A DNA stretch of 64,000 bases from Nevskiaceae bacterium (GCA_004297005.1 SCVA01000015.1:62001-126000), one strand, 5' to 3'. Numbered from the stretch's first letter, positions 30,862 to 40,135 are shown. Numbers and translations: made by a program. Notes: generated by a model from the sequence alone, not told the origin.

Positions 30862-31155
30862 ATGCGCCACATCCGTTTTGCCATGACGCTCGCCGCCCTG
30901 CTGACCCTGCCGGGCTGGCTGCCGGCCCAGGCCGAGGAGGCCCAGGCCCAAGCCGAATCCAAGCCCAAGCTCGAACGCTGCGATAGCCCGACCGGGTCGC
31001 GCATCCGGCCTCAGCGCGACGCCAAGGGCGAGTGCCCGACCGTCGCCGGTGCGGGACGGGTCTACGACCGTGAGGACTTGCAGACCACCGGCGAGACCGA
31101 TGTCGGCCGGGCTCTGAGCCGGTTGGATCCGTCGATCACCAGCAACGGCCGCTAG
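30862..31155 (+). CDS. Small secreted protein with TonB-plug-like tail
   Basis: The 97-residue protein has a signal peptide (residues 1-24, ending PAQA) and then a mature part with two cysteines. It ends in RVYDREDLQTTGETDVGRAL-SRLDPSI. This end resembles the start of TonB-dependent receptor plug domains, but no receptor follows. It is probably a free-standing periplasmic protein of a family seen in related genomes; I do not know its role. The next gene is on the other strand. Confidence 0.65.
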   Translation: MRHIRFAMTLAALLTLPGWLPAQAEEAQAQAESKPKLERCDSPTGSRIRPQRDAKGECPTVAGAGRVYDREDLQTTGETDVGRALSRLDPSITSNGR

Positions 31156-31174
31156 CTGGGCCGCGGGCGCCGCG

Positions 31175-31561
31175 CTAGTTGAGCGCGCCCGGAACGGCCA
31201 GGCGGAAAGGGGCGATCAGGGCCTCGAAACGCTCGCCGCTGGCGGGGATCAGCATCTCGTACTCGCCGTGCATGGTGCCCACCGGCGTATCCAGCGGGCA
31301 GCCGCTGGTGTAGCTGAAGCTCTCGCCCGGTTGCAGCAGCGGCTGCTGGCCAACCACGCCCGGGCCGCGCACCTCGTCGACTTCGCCCTCGCCATTGGTG
31401 ATGACCCAGTGGCGGTTCAGCAGCTGCACCGCGTAGCTGCCGAGGTTTTCGATACGGACGTGGTAGGCGAACAGCCAGCGCTGCACCTGCGGCATGGACT
31501 GCGCCGGCAGGTATTCCGGCTGCACGCGGATGCGGATGTGGCGGGTGGTGGTGTCGCTCAT
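31175..31561 (-). CDS. apaG: ApaG protein
   Basis: This 128-residue protein matches the ApaG family with IRVQPEYLPAQS, a beta-sandwich fold pattern, the glycine motif GPGVVGQQP and the C-terminal GTMHGEYEML. ApaG often accompanies apaH and ksgA and has been tied to metal and phosphorylated-nucleotide binding, but its role is unclear. Here it stands alone. The DnaA-box element begins 13 bases upstream of its start. Confidence 0.93.
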   Translation of the reverse strand: MSDTTTRHIRIRVQPEYLPAQSMPQVQRWLFAYHVRIENLGSYAVQLLNRHWVITNGEGEVDEVRGPGVVGQQPLLQPGESFSYTSGCPLDTPVGTMHGEYEMLIPASGERFEALIAPFRLAVPGALN

Positions 31562-31573
31562 ACGTATACGCCA

Positions 31574-31779
31574 AGAGCTTGTGGATAAACCGTAGCGAGC
31601 ATGGGCCGATGCAAGGAGCCGAACCGACTAAAGGTTCGGCCAGCGCACCGCAGCGTACTCAAGTACGTGAGGATTGCGAGCAGCGCATGGTGTTTGGCCG
31701 ATGGGCCGTGCTGCCAGTGGCAGTACGGCTTAAGCCAAACACGCAGCGGCCCAGCGCAGTAGGTTTATTCACAAGCTCT
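31574..31779. repeat. MITE-like structured element with DnaA boxes in both terminal inverted repeats
   Basis: The ends AGAGCTTGTGGATAAACC (31574-31591) and the complement of 31762-31779 (AGAGCTTGTGAATAAACC) are 18-bp inverted repeats with one mismatch. The left one contains a perfect DnaA box TTATCCACA (complement of 31580-31588) and the right one TTATTCACA (31765-31773). Inside are hairpins: GCCGAACC/GGTTCGGC at 31618-31640, CGTACT/AGTACG at 31654-31667 and a long stem at 31690-31742. TGGGCCG near the left end can pair with CGGCCCA near the right end. It looks like a non-autonomous mobile or structured element without coding capacity. Confidence 0.7.
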
Positions 31780-32327
31780 CACATGAACCCGGCGGTGAGC
31801 TGAGCTTCTTCGCTCATCATGTCGCGAGTCCAGGGCGGGTCGAAGGTCAGCTCCACCTCCACCTCGGCGATCTTCGGCACCGAGGCGACCTTGGTCTTCA
31901 CGTCGGCCACCAGGATGTCGCCCATGCCGCAGCCCGGCGCGGTCAGGGTCATGCGGATGCTGGCCTTGCGCTGCTCTTCGCTGGCCCCGGGCAGCACATG
32001 GCAGTCGTAGACCAGGCCGAGATTGACGATGTCGATGGGGATTTCGGGGTCGTAGACGGTCTTCAACTGACCCCAGACCGCCTGCTCGATTTCCTTGTCG
32101 GTGGGGTTTTCCGGCAACTCGAGCTGCGCCGGCTTGGGCTTGCCGATGGCGTCGGCGTCCTGCCCGTCGAGACGGAACAGATGCCCCTGCACCTGCACGG
32201 TATAGCTACCGCCCAGGGCCTGGGTAATGACGCCCACGGCGCCTTCCGGCAACTCCACCTTGGTGCCCTGGGGAATCAGGACACCGATGACGTCGCGGCT
32301 GAGGGTGACTTCTTCCTGACCCTGCAC
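31779..32327 (-). CDS. sufT: SufT-like Fe-S cluster assembly factor (DUF59 domain)
   Basis: This 182-residue protein contains the MIP18/DUF59 domain with EIEQAVWGQLKTVYDPEIPI, DIVNLGLVYDC, and MTLTAPGCGMGDILVADV with the conserved cysteine. It ends in DPPWTRDMMSEEAQL. The N-terminal extension with VGVITQALGGSYTVQV is characteristic of SufT, which helps mature Fe-S proteins. The start is taken as the GTG at 32325-32327. The stop codon is at the very end of the DnaA-box element. It is not in a suf operon here. Confidence 0.85.
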   Translation of the reverse strand: MQGQEEVTLSRDVIGVLIPQGTKVELPEGAVGVITQALGGSYTVQVQGHLFRLDGQDADAIGKPKPAQLELPENPTDKEIEQAVWGQLKTVYDPEIPIDIVNLGLVYDCHVLPGASEEQRKASIRMTLTAPGCGMGDILVADVKTKVASVPKIAEVEVELTFDPPWTRDMMSEEAQLTAGFM

Positions 32328-32456
32328 GGCTGCTGACCACCCAGAAGAAAACTTTTCGGGCGCGCATCTTAAACCCCCGGCGGCGGTCGCGTATCGAAGC
32401 CCAGGATTGCTGCGCCTTTTCGTCGGCGACCGCGGCCCCCGGAGGGGAGAAAACAC

Positions 32457-35400
32457 ATGCGCCTGGAAAAATTTTCCATCAACAATCCGGCGGCCGTGAT
32501 CGCGGCCGCCTTGCTGGTCCTGCTGTTCGGCTGGATCGCGATGGCAAGGCTGCCGATCCAGTTGCTGCCCGACACCCAGCAGCCGCAGTTGTTCATCCAG
32601 GTCGGCTGGCGCGAGGCCGCACCCAGCGAGCTGGAAGAGGCGCTGATCGAGCCCATCGAGGAGGCCATGCGCGGCCTGCCGGGCATGAAGGAGATGCGCG
32701 CCAACGCCGGCCGCGGCTTTGGCGGCGTGGCGCTGACCTTCGGCATCGGCACCGACATGACCCGGGTGATGCTGGACGTGGTCAGCCGCCTCAATACCCT
32801 GCCCAGCCTGCCGCCGGACGCCGACGAGCCGCAGGTGTTCGCCGGCGACAACTGGCAGGGCGCGAACGCCGCCTCGATGCTGGTGCGGCCGCTGCCCGGC
32901 AACCCGGTGCAGGACCCGGCCTCGGTCTACCAGAAGCTGATGGAGGAGGTGGTCGAGCCACGGCTGGCGCGGGTGCCCGGCGTCTCCCGGGTCAACCTCG
33001 AAGGCGGGCGGCCGCGCGAGGTGCGAGTGTCCTTCGACCCGCACCGGCTGGCGGCGCTGGGGCTGACGCCCTCGCGTCTGGCCGAGCTGGTGGCCGGCGC
33101 CCGCGATGTCTCCGCCGGCTTCGCCAATGTCGGCCGCCGGCAGTTCACCGTGCGTTTCACCGGCAAGGAGCCGGTGAGCCAGTTGGGCGAGCTGATCGTC
33201 GGCTGGAGCGGCGGCGGCGGCGGCCTGCTGGGCAATGACGGCGAGCGGCCGCTGTACCTGCGCGAGGTCGCCGACATCCAGATCGCCTACCAGGACGCCC
33301 GCGCCTTCACCTACCGCAACGGCGTGCCGGGCTACTACATCACCGTCAACCGCACCTCGGAATCGAACATCGTCGGCCTGCTCGACGGCATCAAGGAGGC
33401 CATCGCCGAGCTCAACGCCGGGCCGCTGGCGCAGGAAAAGCTGGTGATGGACCTGTCCTGGGACGCCAGCGTCTACGTGCGCCGCGCGGTGGGCTTCGTG
33501 CAGGAGAGCCTGATCATCGGCATCCTGCTGGCGGTCGGCGGCCTCTGGTACTTCCTGCGCGGGCCGCGCGCCCTGGTGGTACTGGCGGCGACCATCCCGC
33601 TGTCGCTAGCTTTCGCGGTCATCACCCTGCATGCGCTGGAGCGCACGCTCAACGTCATCTCGCTGGCCGGCCTGGCCTTCAGTACCGGCATCGTCATCGA
33701 CGCCGCGCTGATCGTGCAGGGCAACATCCTGCGCTACGTGCAGGAGGGCAAAAGCGCCTGGGATGCCACGCTCGACGGCGCCCGCGAGGTGATCCCGGCG
33801 CTGTTCGCCTCGATGCTCACCAGCGTCGCGATCTTCCTGCCGGTGCTGTTCATGGAAGGGCTGGAGGGCCAGCTCTTCAAGGATCTGGCGATCACCATGA
33901 GCGTCAGCCACGCCGCCTCGCTGCTGGTGGCGATGACGGTGATCCCGGCCGCCAACCGCTGGGCGCTGGCGCGCGGCATTCCGGCCGATAGCCACGGCCA
34001 CTGGTGGCAGGCGATGGCGCGGCTGGCGATGCGCGCCACCGAGGCGCCGGCGGCGCGCGCCGCCTGGATCGCCGCGCTGGTCGTGGGTGCGACCGCCTTC
34101 ACCCTGCTGATGCGGCCCAAGCCCGACTACCTGCCGGTGGCGCCCACCGAGAACGTCTGGGGCAATTTCCGCCTGCCGCCGGGCGGCAATCTGGAAACCT
34201 TCAAGCGCGAGGTAGCGCCGGTGGTGATCGGCCGCCTACAGCCCTACTACGAAGGCAAGAAAGAGCCGGCGATCAAGTACTACAACTTCTCGGCCTTCGC
34301 CGGCGGCGGCCAGGGTGTGGTGGTGGCCTACGCCCGCGACCCGGAGAAGACGCAGGAGGTGGTGAAGCTGCTCAAGGAGGAGATCCTCGCCGGACTGCCC
34401 GACACCGCCGCCTTCGCCAACCGCGGCTCGCTGCTGAGCGTGGATGGCAACAACGCCCGCGAAATCCGGCTCTGGCTGCAAGGCCCGGAGCTGGAAGGCC
34501 TGATGGCGGCCGCAAAGGTGGCCGAACAGGAAATCCCCAAGGCCATCCCCGATACCTTCCCGCAGCCCTATCCGCCGCTGGAGTTCAGCCAGCCGGAATT
34601 GCAGCTCAAGCCCGACGAGTGGCGCATCAGCCGCGCCGGCCTGGACCGCAACACGGTGTCGCGCAGCCTGCGCGCCTACACCGGCGGGCTATGGGCCGGC
34701 GAGTACTTCGACGGCAACGAGCGCCTGGACATCATCCTCAAGGGCAGCGAGTGGACCAACCCCGAGCAACTGGCCGAGCTGCCGCTGATGACGCCGAAGG
34801 CCGGCATCCAGACCGTCGGCGAGCTGACCCGCATCCAGACCACCGTCGGGCCTTCGGAGCTGGCGCGCATCAACGGCCGCCGCACCATCACCGTCGGCTT
34901 CGAGCCGCCGGAGGACATGAGCCTGGACGAGGCGATCCAGCGCATCCGCGAGCAGGTGGAGCCCAAGGTGCGGGCGGTGCTGCCGGAAAACGCCCAGCTC
35001 ACCTACGCCGGCTCCGCCAACGACCTGCAGGAGGCGCTGAAGGCGATGGCCAACAACTTCGCGCTGGCGCTGCTGATCCTGTTCGCGCTGATGGCGGCGC
35101 TGTTCCGCTCGGTCTGGGATTCCCTGCTGGTGATGCTGGTGATCCCGGTCAGCACCGCCGGCGGCATCGCCGCGCTGCGCCTGCTGGGGCTGTTCAGCTT
35201 CCAGGCCCTGGATCTCCTGACCATGATCGGCTTCATCATCCTGCTCGGCCTGGTGGTCAATGCCGCGATCCTGCTGGTGGATCAGACCCGCGCCCGCGAG
35301 CACGCCGGCATGTCGCGTCGCGACGCTGTGCAACAGGCCCTGGAAACCCGGGCCCGGCCTATCGTGCTGTCCACCCTGACCGCGGTGCTGGGCATGCTGC

Positions 35401-35594
35401 CGCTGATCCTGATGCCCGGCCTGGGCAGCGCGGTGTACCGTGGCCTGGCGGCGGTGGTCTCTGGCGGCATGGTGATCGGCACCCTGTTCACCTGGTTCCT
35501 GATGCCGGCGCTGCTGCGCATCGGCGAAGCGCGCAAGCCGGTGGCACAGCCAGCCCAGGCGCCAATCAGCGACCTGGAGGCCTACGGCAAATGA
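32457..35594 (+). CDS. RND efflux permease, HAE1-like, with altered proton-relay residues
   Basis: This 1045-residue 12-TM exporter has the usual two repeats with large periplasmic loops. Compared with AcrB, the TM4 pair Asp407-Asp408 appears as Asp-Ala (STGIVIDAALIVQGN), and the TM10 lysine is replaced by Asn (LGLVVNAAILLVDQ). Some RND subfamilies use such variants, so it need not be inactive. The ATG at 32457 has GGAGGGGAG upstream. The adaptor gene follows, an order opposite to the usual adaptor-permease arrangement. Substrates are unknown. Confidence 0.9.
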   Translation: MRLEKFSINNPAAVIAAALLVLLFGWIAMARLPIQLLPDTQQPQLFIQVGWREAAPSELEEALIEPIEEAMRGLPGMKEMRANAGRGFGGVALTFGIGTDMTRVMLDVVSRLNTLPSLPPDADEPQVFAGDNWQGANAASMLVRPLPGNPVQDPASVYQKLMEEVVEPRLARVPGVSRVNLEGGRPREVRVSFDPHRLAALGLTPSRLAELVAGARDVSAGFANVGRRQFTVRFTGKEPVSQLGELIVGWSGGGGGLLGNDGERPLYLREVADIQIAYQDARAFTYRNGVPGYYITVNRTSESNIVGLLDGIKEAIAELNAGPLAQEKLVMDLSWDASVYVRRAVGFVQESLIIGILLAVGGLWYFLRGPRALVVLAATIPLSLAFAVITLHALERTLNVISLAGLAFSTGIVIDAALIVQGNILRYVQEGKSAWDATLDGAREVIPALFASMLTSVAIFLPVLFMEGLEGQLFKDLAITMSVSHAASLLVAMTVIPAANRWALARGIPADSHGHWWQAMARLAMRATEAPAARAAWIAALVVGATAFTLLMRPKPDYLPVAPTENVWGNFRLPPGGNLETFKREVAPVVIGRLQPYYEGKKEPAIKYYNFSAFAGGGQGVVVAYARDPEKTQEVVKLLKEEILAGLPDTAAFANRGSLLSVDGNNAREIRLWLQGPELEGLMAAAKVAEQEIPKAIPDTFPQPYPPLEFSQPELQLKPDEWRISRAGLDRNTVSRSLRAYTGGLWAGEYFDGNERLDIILKGSEWTNPEQLAELPLMTPKAGIQTVGELTRIQTTVGPSELARINGRRTITVGFEPPEDMSLDEAIQRIREQVEPKVRAVLPENAQLTYAGSANDLQEALKAMANNFALALLILFALMAALFRSVWDSLLVMLVIPVSTAGGIAALRLLGLFSFQALDLLTMIGFIILLGLVVNAAILLVDQTRAREHAGMSRRDAVQQALETRARPIVLSTLTAVLGMLPLILMPGLGSAVYRGLAAVVSGGMVIGTLFTWFLMPALLRIGEARKPVAQPAQAPISDLEAYGK

Positions 35595-35606
35595 ATACGC
35601 ATTGCG

Positions 35607-35630
35607 CCTCTCTCCCCTGGTGGGAGAGGG
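35607..35630. repeat. Palindromic repeat (CCTCTCTCCC/GGGAGAGGG family) between permease and adaptor
   Basis: Arms CCTCTCTCCC and GGGAGAGGG flank a short loop. It belongs to the same CCCTCC-rich palindrome family as the copies in aceF and before the DUF72 gene. It occupies the space between the permease stop and the adaptor start. Confidence 0.65.
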
Positions 35631-35662
35631 AAGGTTTCATCCGATTCTTCGAGGCTCAAACC

Positions 35663-36757
35663 ATGAACCGCGTCCTGCTCCTCTCCTTGTTGGTCCTGTC
35701 CGCCCCGGCCTTTGCCCAGGGCGGCCCCGCGCCTTCCGCGGTGCGGGTGTCGCGCGCCGAGCTGCGCGCCATCGCGCCCAGCGTCACCGTCACCGGGGTG
35801 GTGCAGTCGCGCGCTGCTGCCGACCTCGCCGCGCCGGTCGCCGGCCGCCTGCTGTGGGTGGCGGAACCCGGCACCGCGGTGAAGGCGGGCGACGTGGTGG
35901 CGCGCTTCGACATCGAGGAGCTGCAATTGCAGCGCGCCGAGCAACAGGCGCGGGTCACCCGCGGCGAGGTGGCGGTGAAGGCCGCCGAGCGCGAGGCCGA
36001 GCGTCTGCGCGCCGCTGGCACCGCGATCTCGCGGGTGCAGCTCAACCAGGCCGAGGACACCCGCGATCTTGCCAAGGGCGATCTGGAAATCGCCCGCGTG
36101 AGCCTGCGCCAGACCCAGGAGCGCCTGAGCCGCGCGGTGCTGCGTGCCCCGGTCGCCGGCGTGGTCAGCGAGCGCATCAAGCGCGCCGGCGAGGAGGCGG
36201 CGCGTGGCGAGGTGATCGCGCGTTTCGCCGATACCGGCAATCTGGAGCTGCGGCTGTTCCTGCCGCTGCGCCATGTGCGGGCGATCCATAGCGGCACCGA
36301 GGTGCGGGTGCTGAGCGCCGCCGGCGTGGCCAGCGCCGGCAAGGTGCGGGCGGTGGTGCCGGTGGGCGACGCGCGCTCGCAGTCCTTCGAGGCCCTGGTG
36401 GATGTCGCCAGCCTCAAGCCGCAACCACCGGTGGGTGAGACCCTGCGCGTCGAGCTGCCGCTGGAAGCCTCGCGCAACGCCCTGGTGGTGCCACGTGACG
36501 CGGTGGTGATCCGCGCCGAAGGCAATGCCGTGTTCCGCCTCAAGGACGGCCCGCAACAGACACGTGTCGCCGAGCGTATCCCGGTGCGCCTGGGCGTGGC
36601 CGACGGCGCCTATGTGGCGGTGGAGGGCGCGCTGGCGCCGGACGACGAGGTGGTCATCCGCGGCGGTGAAACGCTGTCCGACGGCGCGACAGTGAAGGTG
36701 GTCGATCTGCGTAGCGCGGTCGCCAGCCAGACCGGCGCGGCCGGTGACCGCGGTTAG
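35663..36757 (+). CDS. RND efflux periplasmic adaptor
   Basis: This 364-residue adaptor has a Sec signal peptide (residues 1-19, ending AFAQ), barrel-sandwich halves (GRLLWVAEPGTAVKAGDVVA and LSRAVLRAPVAGVVSERIKR) and a coiled-coil hairpin between them. It should join the upstream permease to an outer-membrane channel. The ATG at 35663 is chosen because the signal peptide starts there and GAGG precedes it. An in-frame ATG at 35591 overlaps the permease stop, but its 24-codon extension is mostly palindromic repeat. Confidence 0.88.
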   Translation: MNRVLLLSLLVLSAPAFAQGGPAPSAVRVSRAELRAIAPSVTVTGVVQSRAAADLAAPVAGRLLWVAEPGTAVKAGDVVARFDIEELQLQRAEQQARVTRGEVAVKAAEREAERLRAAGTAISRVQLNQAEDTRDLAKGDLEIARVSLRQTQERLSRAVLRAPVAGVVSERIKRAGEEAARGEVIARFADTGNLELRLFLPLRHVRAIHSGTEVRVLSAAGVASAGKVRAVVPVGDARSQSFEALVDVASLKPQPPVGETLRVELPLEASRNALVVPRDAVVIRAEGNAVFRLKDGPQQTRVAERIPVRLGVADGAYVAVEGALAPDDEVVIRGGETLSDGATVKVVDLRSAVASQTGAAGDRG

Positions 36758-36835
36758 TTCAAACGTTTAAGTCAGGGTTCACACTATTCACCTAGCCTGC
36801 GGCACCGATCCTGTCCGTCCTCCCTGGGAGTCCCC

Positions 36836-37570
36836 ATGCGTCCTGCCTTGCTGCTGCCCGCCCTCGCGCTGCTCACCGCCGCCTCTCTCGCCCAGGCCCA
36901 GCCGCCAGCGCCGGCGGCGCGGGTGGTTACCGTCAGCGGCCAGGGCGAGGCCAGCGGCCTGCCCGACCGGGCGCGGCTGTCGATGGCGGTGGAGGCGCGC
37001 AATCTCGATCTGCGGCTCGCCGAGGCCGAGGTCAACAAGGTGGTGCGTGCCTATCTGGCCGAGCTCAAGACCCTGGGCTTCAAGGACGAGGACATCAACA
37101 CCGCCGGCTACTCGGTGAACCCGGAATACGACTGGATCGACAACCAGCAGCGCTTCCGCGGCTATCTGGCGCGGCGCCAGATCGAGGTGACGGTGCGCAA
37201 GCTCGACCAGCTTGGCGACGCCCTGCTGCGCGCCACCAAGGTGGGGGTCAACCAGGTCAACCCGCCGGTACTGGAGTCCTCGAAGCTCAAGGAGATCGAG
37301 CGCAGCGCCCTGGCGCGCGCCGCCGCCGACGCCCAGGCGCAGGCGCAGGTGCTGGCCGAGACCCTGGGACTGAAGCTGGGCGCGGCCCGCAATGTCGTCG
37401 CCGGCGGCAGCCAGCCGCTGCCGCCGCCAGTGCCGATGGTGAAAGCCATGGCGATGCGCGCCGATGCCGCGCCGGAGATGTCCGGCAACGAGCAGATGGG
37501 CTTCGCCGGTGGCCAGATCCGCGCCAACGCCAGCGTCACGGTCGAGTTCGACTTGCTCGGGTCGAACTAG
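36836..37570 (+). CDS. SIMPL domain (DUF541) periplasmic protein
   Basis: The 244-residue protein starts with a signal peptide (residues 1-21, ending AQAQ) and is followed by a SIMPL/DUF541 domain. It has VTVSGQGEASGLPDRARLSM and the helical AALADAQAQAQVLAETLG-like region. SIMPL proteins form oligomeric periplasmic assemblies of unclear function. It lies downstream of the RND genes with about 80 bases between and may be separately transcribed. Confidence 0.85.
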   Translation: MRPALLLPALALLTAASLAQAQPPAPAARVVTVSGQGEASGLPDRARLSMAVEARNLDLRLAEAEVNKVVRAYLAELKTLGFKDEDINTAGYSVNPEYDWIDNQQRFRGYLARRQIEVTVRKLDQLGDALLRATKVGVNQVNPPVLESSKLKEIERSALARAAADAQAQAQVLAETLGLKLGAARNVVAGGSQPLPPPVPMVKAMAMRADAAPEMSGNEQMGFAGGQIRANASVTVEFDLLGSN

Positions 37571-37600
37571 CGCCGGGTTGTTTCGGCGCGCGCTGCGGTC

Positions 37601-37620
37601 ATTCCCGCCTGGGCGGGAAT
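37601..37620. repeat. Palindrome ATTCCCGCC-TG-GGCGGGAAT
   Basis: A perfect 9-bp inverted repeat of a type common between genes in proteobacteria. It is followed at 37642-37660 by a second stem (ACCCCGC/GCGGGGT). Both lie between two convergent genes and could help terminate transcription, but no T-run follows. Confidence 0.55.
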
Positions 37621-37735
37621 CCCGATCTGACTGAGGACTGCACCCCGCACACCGCGGGGTATTCCAGAAAGTCGAGAGGCCGCGGAGGGGCGCTGCTACG
37701 CGGCGCGCGCTCGGATCAAACGGAGCTTGGGCGCC

Positions 37736-38401
37736 TTACTTGATCCAAAGCAGGAACAGCGACAACGCGCCGGCGTAGAACACCGTCACCGCCAGCGCGC
37801 CGACGATCTTCTGCCAGCGCGGCGCCTCGGCGGTGACCCGCCACATCCACAGCGCGGCGACCGCCAGCAGGGCTTCCGGGACCAGCGGATAGAGCGCGAC
37901 GCCACCGACGGTGAGCACGTTCTGGGGATGCCAGAGGCCCAGACCGGGCGCGGCCCATTCCGCCAGCAGGAACAGCAGCAGCCCGGTGACACCGGCGAAC
38001 AAATAGGACCAGCCGCGCTGTACCGCCGCCGCGTAGAGCGTGATCGGCCAGAGCAGCATGATCCACATGCCGGCGAAGTAAACCGGCACCACATTGGCGA
38101 GCTTGGGCACGCCGTAGTTCGGGAACACCAGGGTGCCCAGGCGCTTGACCAGCAGCCAGTCGGCGGCCGGCAGGGTCAGCGACAGCGGCAGCAGGAAGGT
38201 CCACAGCACATACCACTGCGGGTGCCGGCGCCAGCGCGCCGCCAGCGGCAGCGCCAGGTTGTAGAGCGCCGCCAGCCAGATCAGCGCGCGACCCAGATCG
38301 TGGCCCTCAAGGCTCAAGGTCAGCGGCAGGGCCAGGGCGAAGAACGCCAGGTGGAACAGGGCGGCGTCCCGTAGGGAAGCCTGGTTGGGGCTGTCGATCA
38401 T
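37736..38401 (-). CDS. Hypothetical polytopic membrane protein
   Basis: The 221-residue protein has about six hydrophobic helices (for example [34 protein letters not shown] and [13 protein letters not shown]). It has no signal peptide beyond the first helix and no motif I recognise. The start is the ATG at 38401. The purE gene is divergent, with about 115 bases between the starts. No function is assigned. Confidence 0.72.
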   Translation of the reverse strand: MIDSPNQASLRDAALFHLAFFALALPLTLSLEGHDLGRALIWLAALYNLALPLAARWRRHPQWYVLWTFLLPLSLTLPAADWLLVKRLGTLVFPNYGVPKLANVVPVYFAGMWIMLLWPITLYAAAVQRGWSYLFAGVTGLLLFLLAEWAAPGLGLWHPQNVLTVGGVALYPLVPEALLAVAALWMWRVTAEAPRWQKIVGALAVTVFYAGALSLFLLWIK

Positions 38402-38516
38402 TTTCTTATTGTCCTTCCTAGACTCGGCAGCCGCCACGCCGTCGAACGGCAAAACATGCAGCCTGCCGCGCAGGATGGCAGAATTGGGCACTTTCCCGCC
38501 AAACAACGGAAACCTC

Positions 38517-39047
38517 GTGCCGGAAAGTCCGCGCCACAGCGCCTCCGCTAAACCCCTCGTCGGTGTGATCATGGGCTCCCGCTCGGACTGGGAGACCATG
38601 CAGCACGCCGTGCAGACGCTGGTCGATCTCGGCGTGCCGCACGAGGCTCGCGTGGTCTCCGCGCACCGCACGCCCGATCTCCTGTTCGACTACGCCGAAG
38701 CAGCCGTCGGCCGCGGGCTGAAGGTGATCATCGCCGGCGCTGGCGGCGCCGCCCACCTGCCAGGCATGTGCGCCGCCAAGACCCGGCTGCCGGTGCTGGG
38801 CGTGCCGGTGCAGAGCAAGGCGCTCAACGGCCAGGACTCGCTGCTCTCCATCGTGCAGATGCCAGCCGGCATCCCGGTCGGCACCCTGGCCATCGGCCGC
38901 GCCGGCGCCACCAATGCCGCGCTGCTGGCCGCCGCCATCCTCGCCAACGAGGACGCCGCCCTGGCCGAACGCCTGGACGCCTACCGCGCCGCCCAAACCC
39001 GCAAGGTGCTGGAAGACGCACCGCTGGAACTGCCTGGGGTCGTATGA
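38517..39047 (+). CDS. purE: 5-(carboxyamino)imidazole ribonucleotide mutase
   Basis: This 176-residue class I PurE converts N5-CAIR to CAIR in purine synthesis. It shows the phosphate-binding loop [24 protein letters not shown] and [14 protein letters not shown]. The GTG at 38517 is chosen because it gives the normal family length and follows ACGGAAA. An upstream in-frame ATG at 38475 would add 14 residues. The stop overlaps the purK start by 4 bases. Confidence 0.94.
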   Translation: MPESPRHSASAKPLVGVIMGSRSDWETMQHAVQTLVDLGVPHEARVVSAHRTPDLLFDYAEAAVGRGLKVIIAGAGGAAHLPGMCAAKTRLPVLGVPVQSKALNGQDSLLSIVQMPAGIPVGTLAIGRAGATNAALLAAAILANEDAALAERLDAYRAAQTRKVLEDAPLELPGVV

Positions 39048-40135
39048 AGATCGGCATTCTGGGCGCCGGCCAGTTGGGCCGGATGCTGGCGCTGGCGGGC
39101 TATCCGCTCAACCTCGACTTCGTCTTTCTCGATCCCGCCACCGAGGCCTGCGCGGCGCCGCTGGGCAGCCACATCCAGGCCGGGTTCGACGATGAGCGGG
39201 CGCTGACCGAGTTCTGCGTCAGCGTCGACGTCGCCACCTTTGAATTCGAGAACGTCAGCGCCGAAAGCGCCGGCTTTGTGGCCAGCCGCATTCCCCTGCA
39301 TCCCTCGCCGGCGGCGCTCACCGCTGGCCAGGACCGTCTGCACGAGAAGCAGTTGTTCCAGCGCCTGGGCATCCCGGTGCCGGCGCACGCCGCGATCAGC
39401 TCGCTGGAAGGCCTGCGCCAAGCAGTGCGCCAGCTCGGTCTGCCGGCGGTGCTCAAGACCCGGCGCATGGGCTATGACGGCAAGGGCCAGGCGGTGCTGC
39501 GCAGCGAGAACGAGCTGGAGGCCGCCTGGGCGCGCCTGGGTTCGCAGCCGCTGATCCTCGAGCAGTTCATCCCCTTCGAGCGGGAGGTCAGTTGCCTGGC
39601 GGTGCGCGCACAGGACGGCCAGATGCGCTTCTACCCGCTGGTGGCGAACGTCCACCGCGACGGCATCCTGCGCACCGCGATCCCGACGCTCGCCGATCCG
39701 CTGCAGCGCGAGGGCGAGGACTACGCTCGCCGGGTCGCCGAGCACCTCGACTATGTCGGCGTGCTGGCCTTCGAGTTCTTCGTCGCCGGCGGCCGCCTGC
39801 TGGCCAACGAGATCGCCCCGCGCGTGCACAACTCCGGACACTGGAGCATCGAGGGCGCCGAGTGCTCGCAGTTCGAGAATCACTTGCGCGCGGTGGCCGG
39901 GCTACCGCTGGGTGGCACCCGGCTGCGCGGGGCTTCGGCGATGGTGAACCTGATCGGCGACGCGCCGCCGGTCGCCGAGCTGACCGCCTTGCCCGGCGTG
40001 CATGTCCACCTCTACGGCAAGACACCCAAGCCGCAGCGCAAGATTGGGCACGTCACCGTCACCGCCGATCACCACGACGAGCTGCTGGCGCTACTGGCGC
40101 CGGTGCAGGGGCTGGTGGAGCGCTACACCGGCTGA
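39044..40135 (+). CDS. purK: N5-carboxyaminoimidazole ribonucleotide synthase
   Basis: This 363-residue ATP-grasp enzyme carboxylates AIR to N5-CAIR, feeding PurE. It opens with [20 protein letters not shown], a Rossmann-like nucleotide loop. The grasp region includes [14 protein letters not shown] and [14 protein letters not shown], and [17 protein letters not shown] carries the metal and substrate contacts. The start overlaps the purE stop (ATGA), so the two are coupled. Confidence 0.95.
   Translation: MKIGILGAGQLGRMLALAGYPLNLDFVFLDPATEACAAPLGSHIQAGFDDERALTEFCVSVDVATFEFENVSAESAGFVASRIPLHPSPAALTAGQDRLHEKQLFQRLGIPVPAHAAISSLEGLRQAVRQLGLPAVLKTRRMGYDGKGQAVLRSENELEAAWARLGSQPLILEQFIPFEREVSCLAVRAQDGQMRFYPLVANVHRDGILRTAIPTLADPLQREGEDYARRVAEHLDYVGVLAFEFFVAGGRLLANEIAPRVHNSGHWSIEGAECSQFENHLRAVAGLPLGGTRLRGASAMVNLIGDAPPVAELTALPGVHVHLYGKTPKPQRKIGHVTVTADHHDELLALLAPVQGLVERYTG

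Noticed and set aside
31602-31761. CRISPR-like reading of the hairpins inside the DnaA-box element
   Set aside because: The stems differ from one another in sequence and spacing, so there are no direct repeats or spacers.
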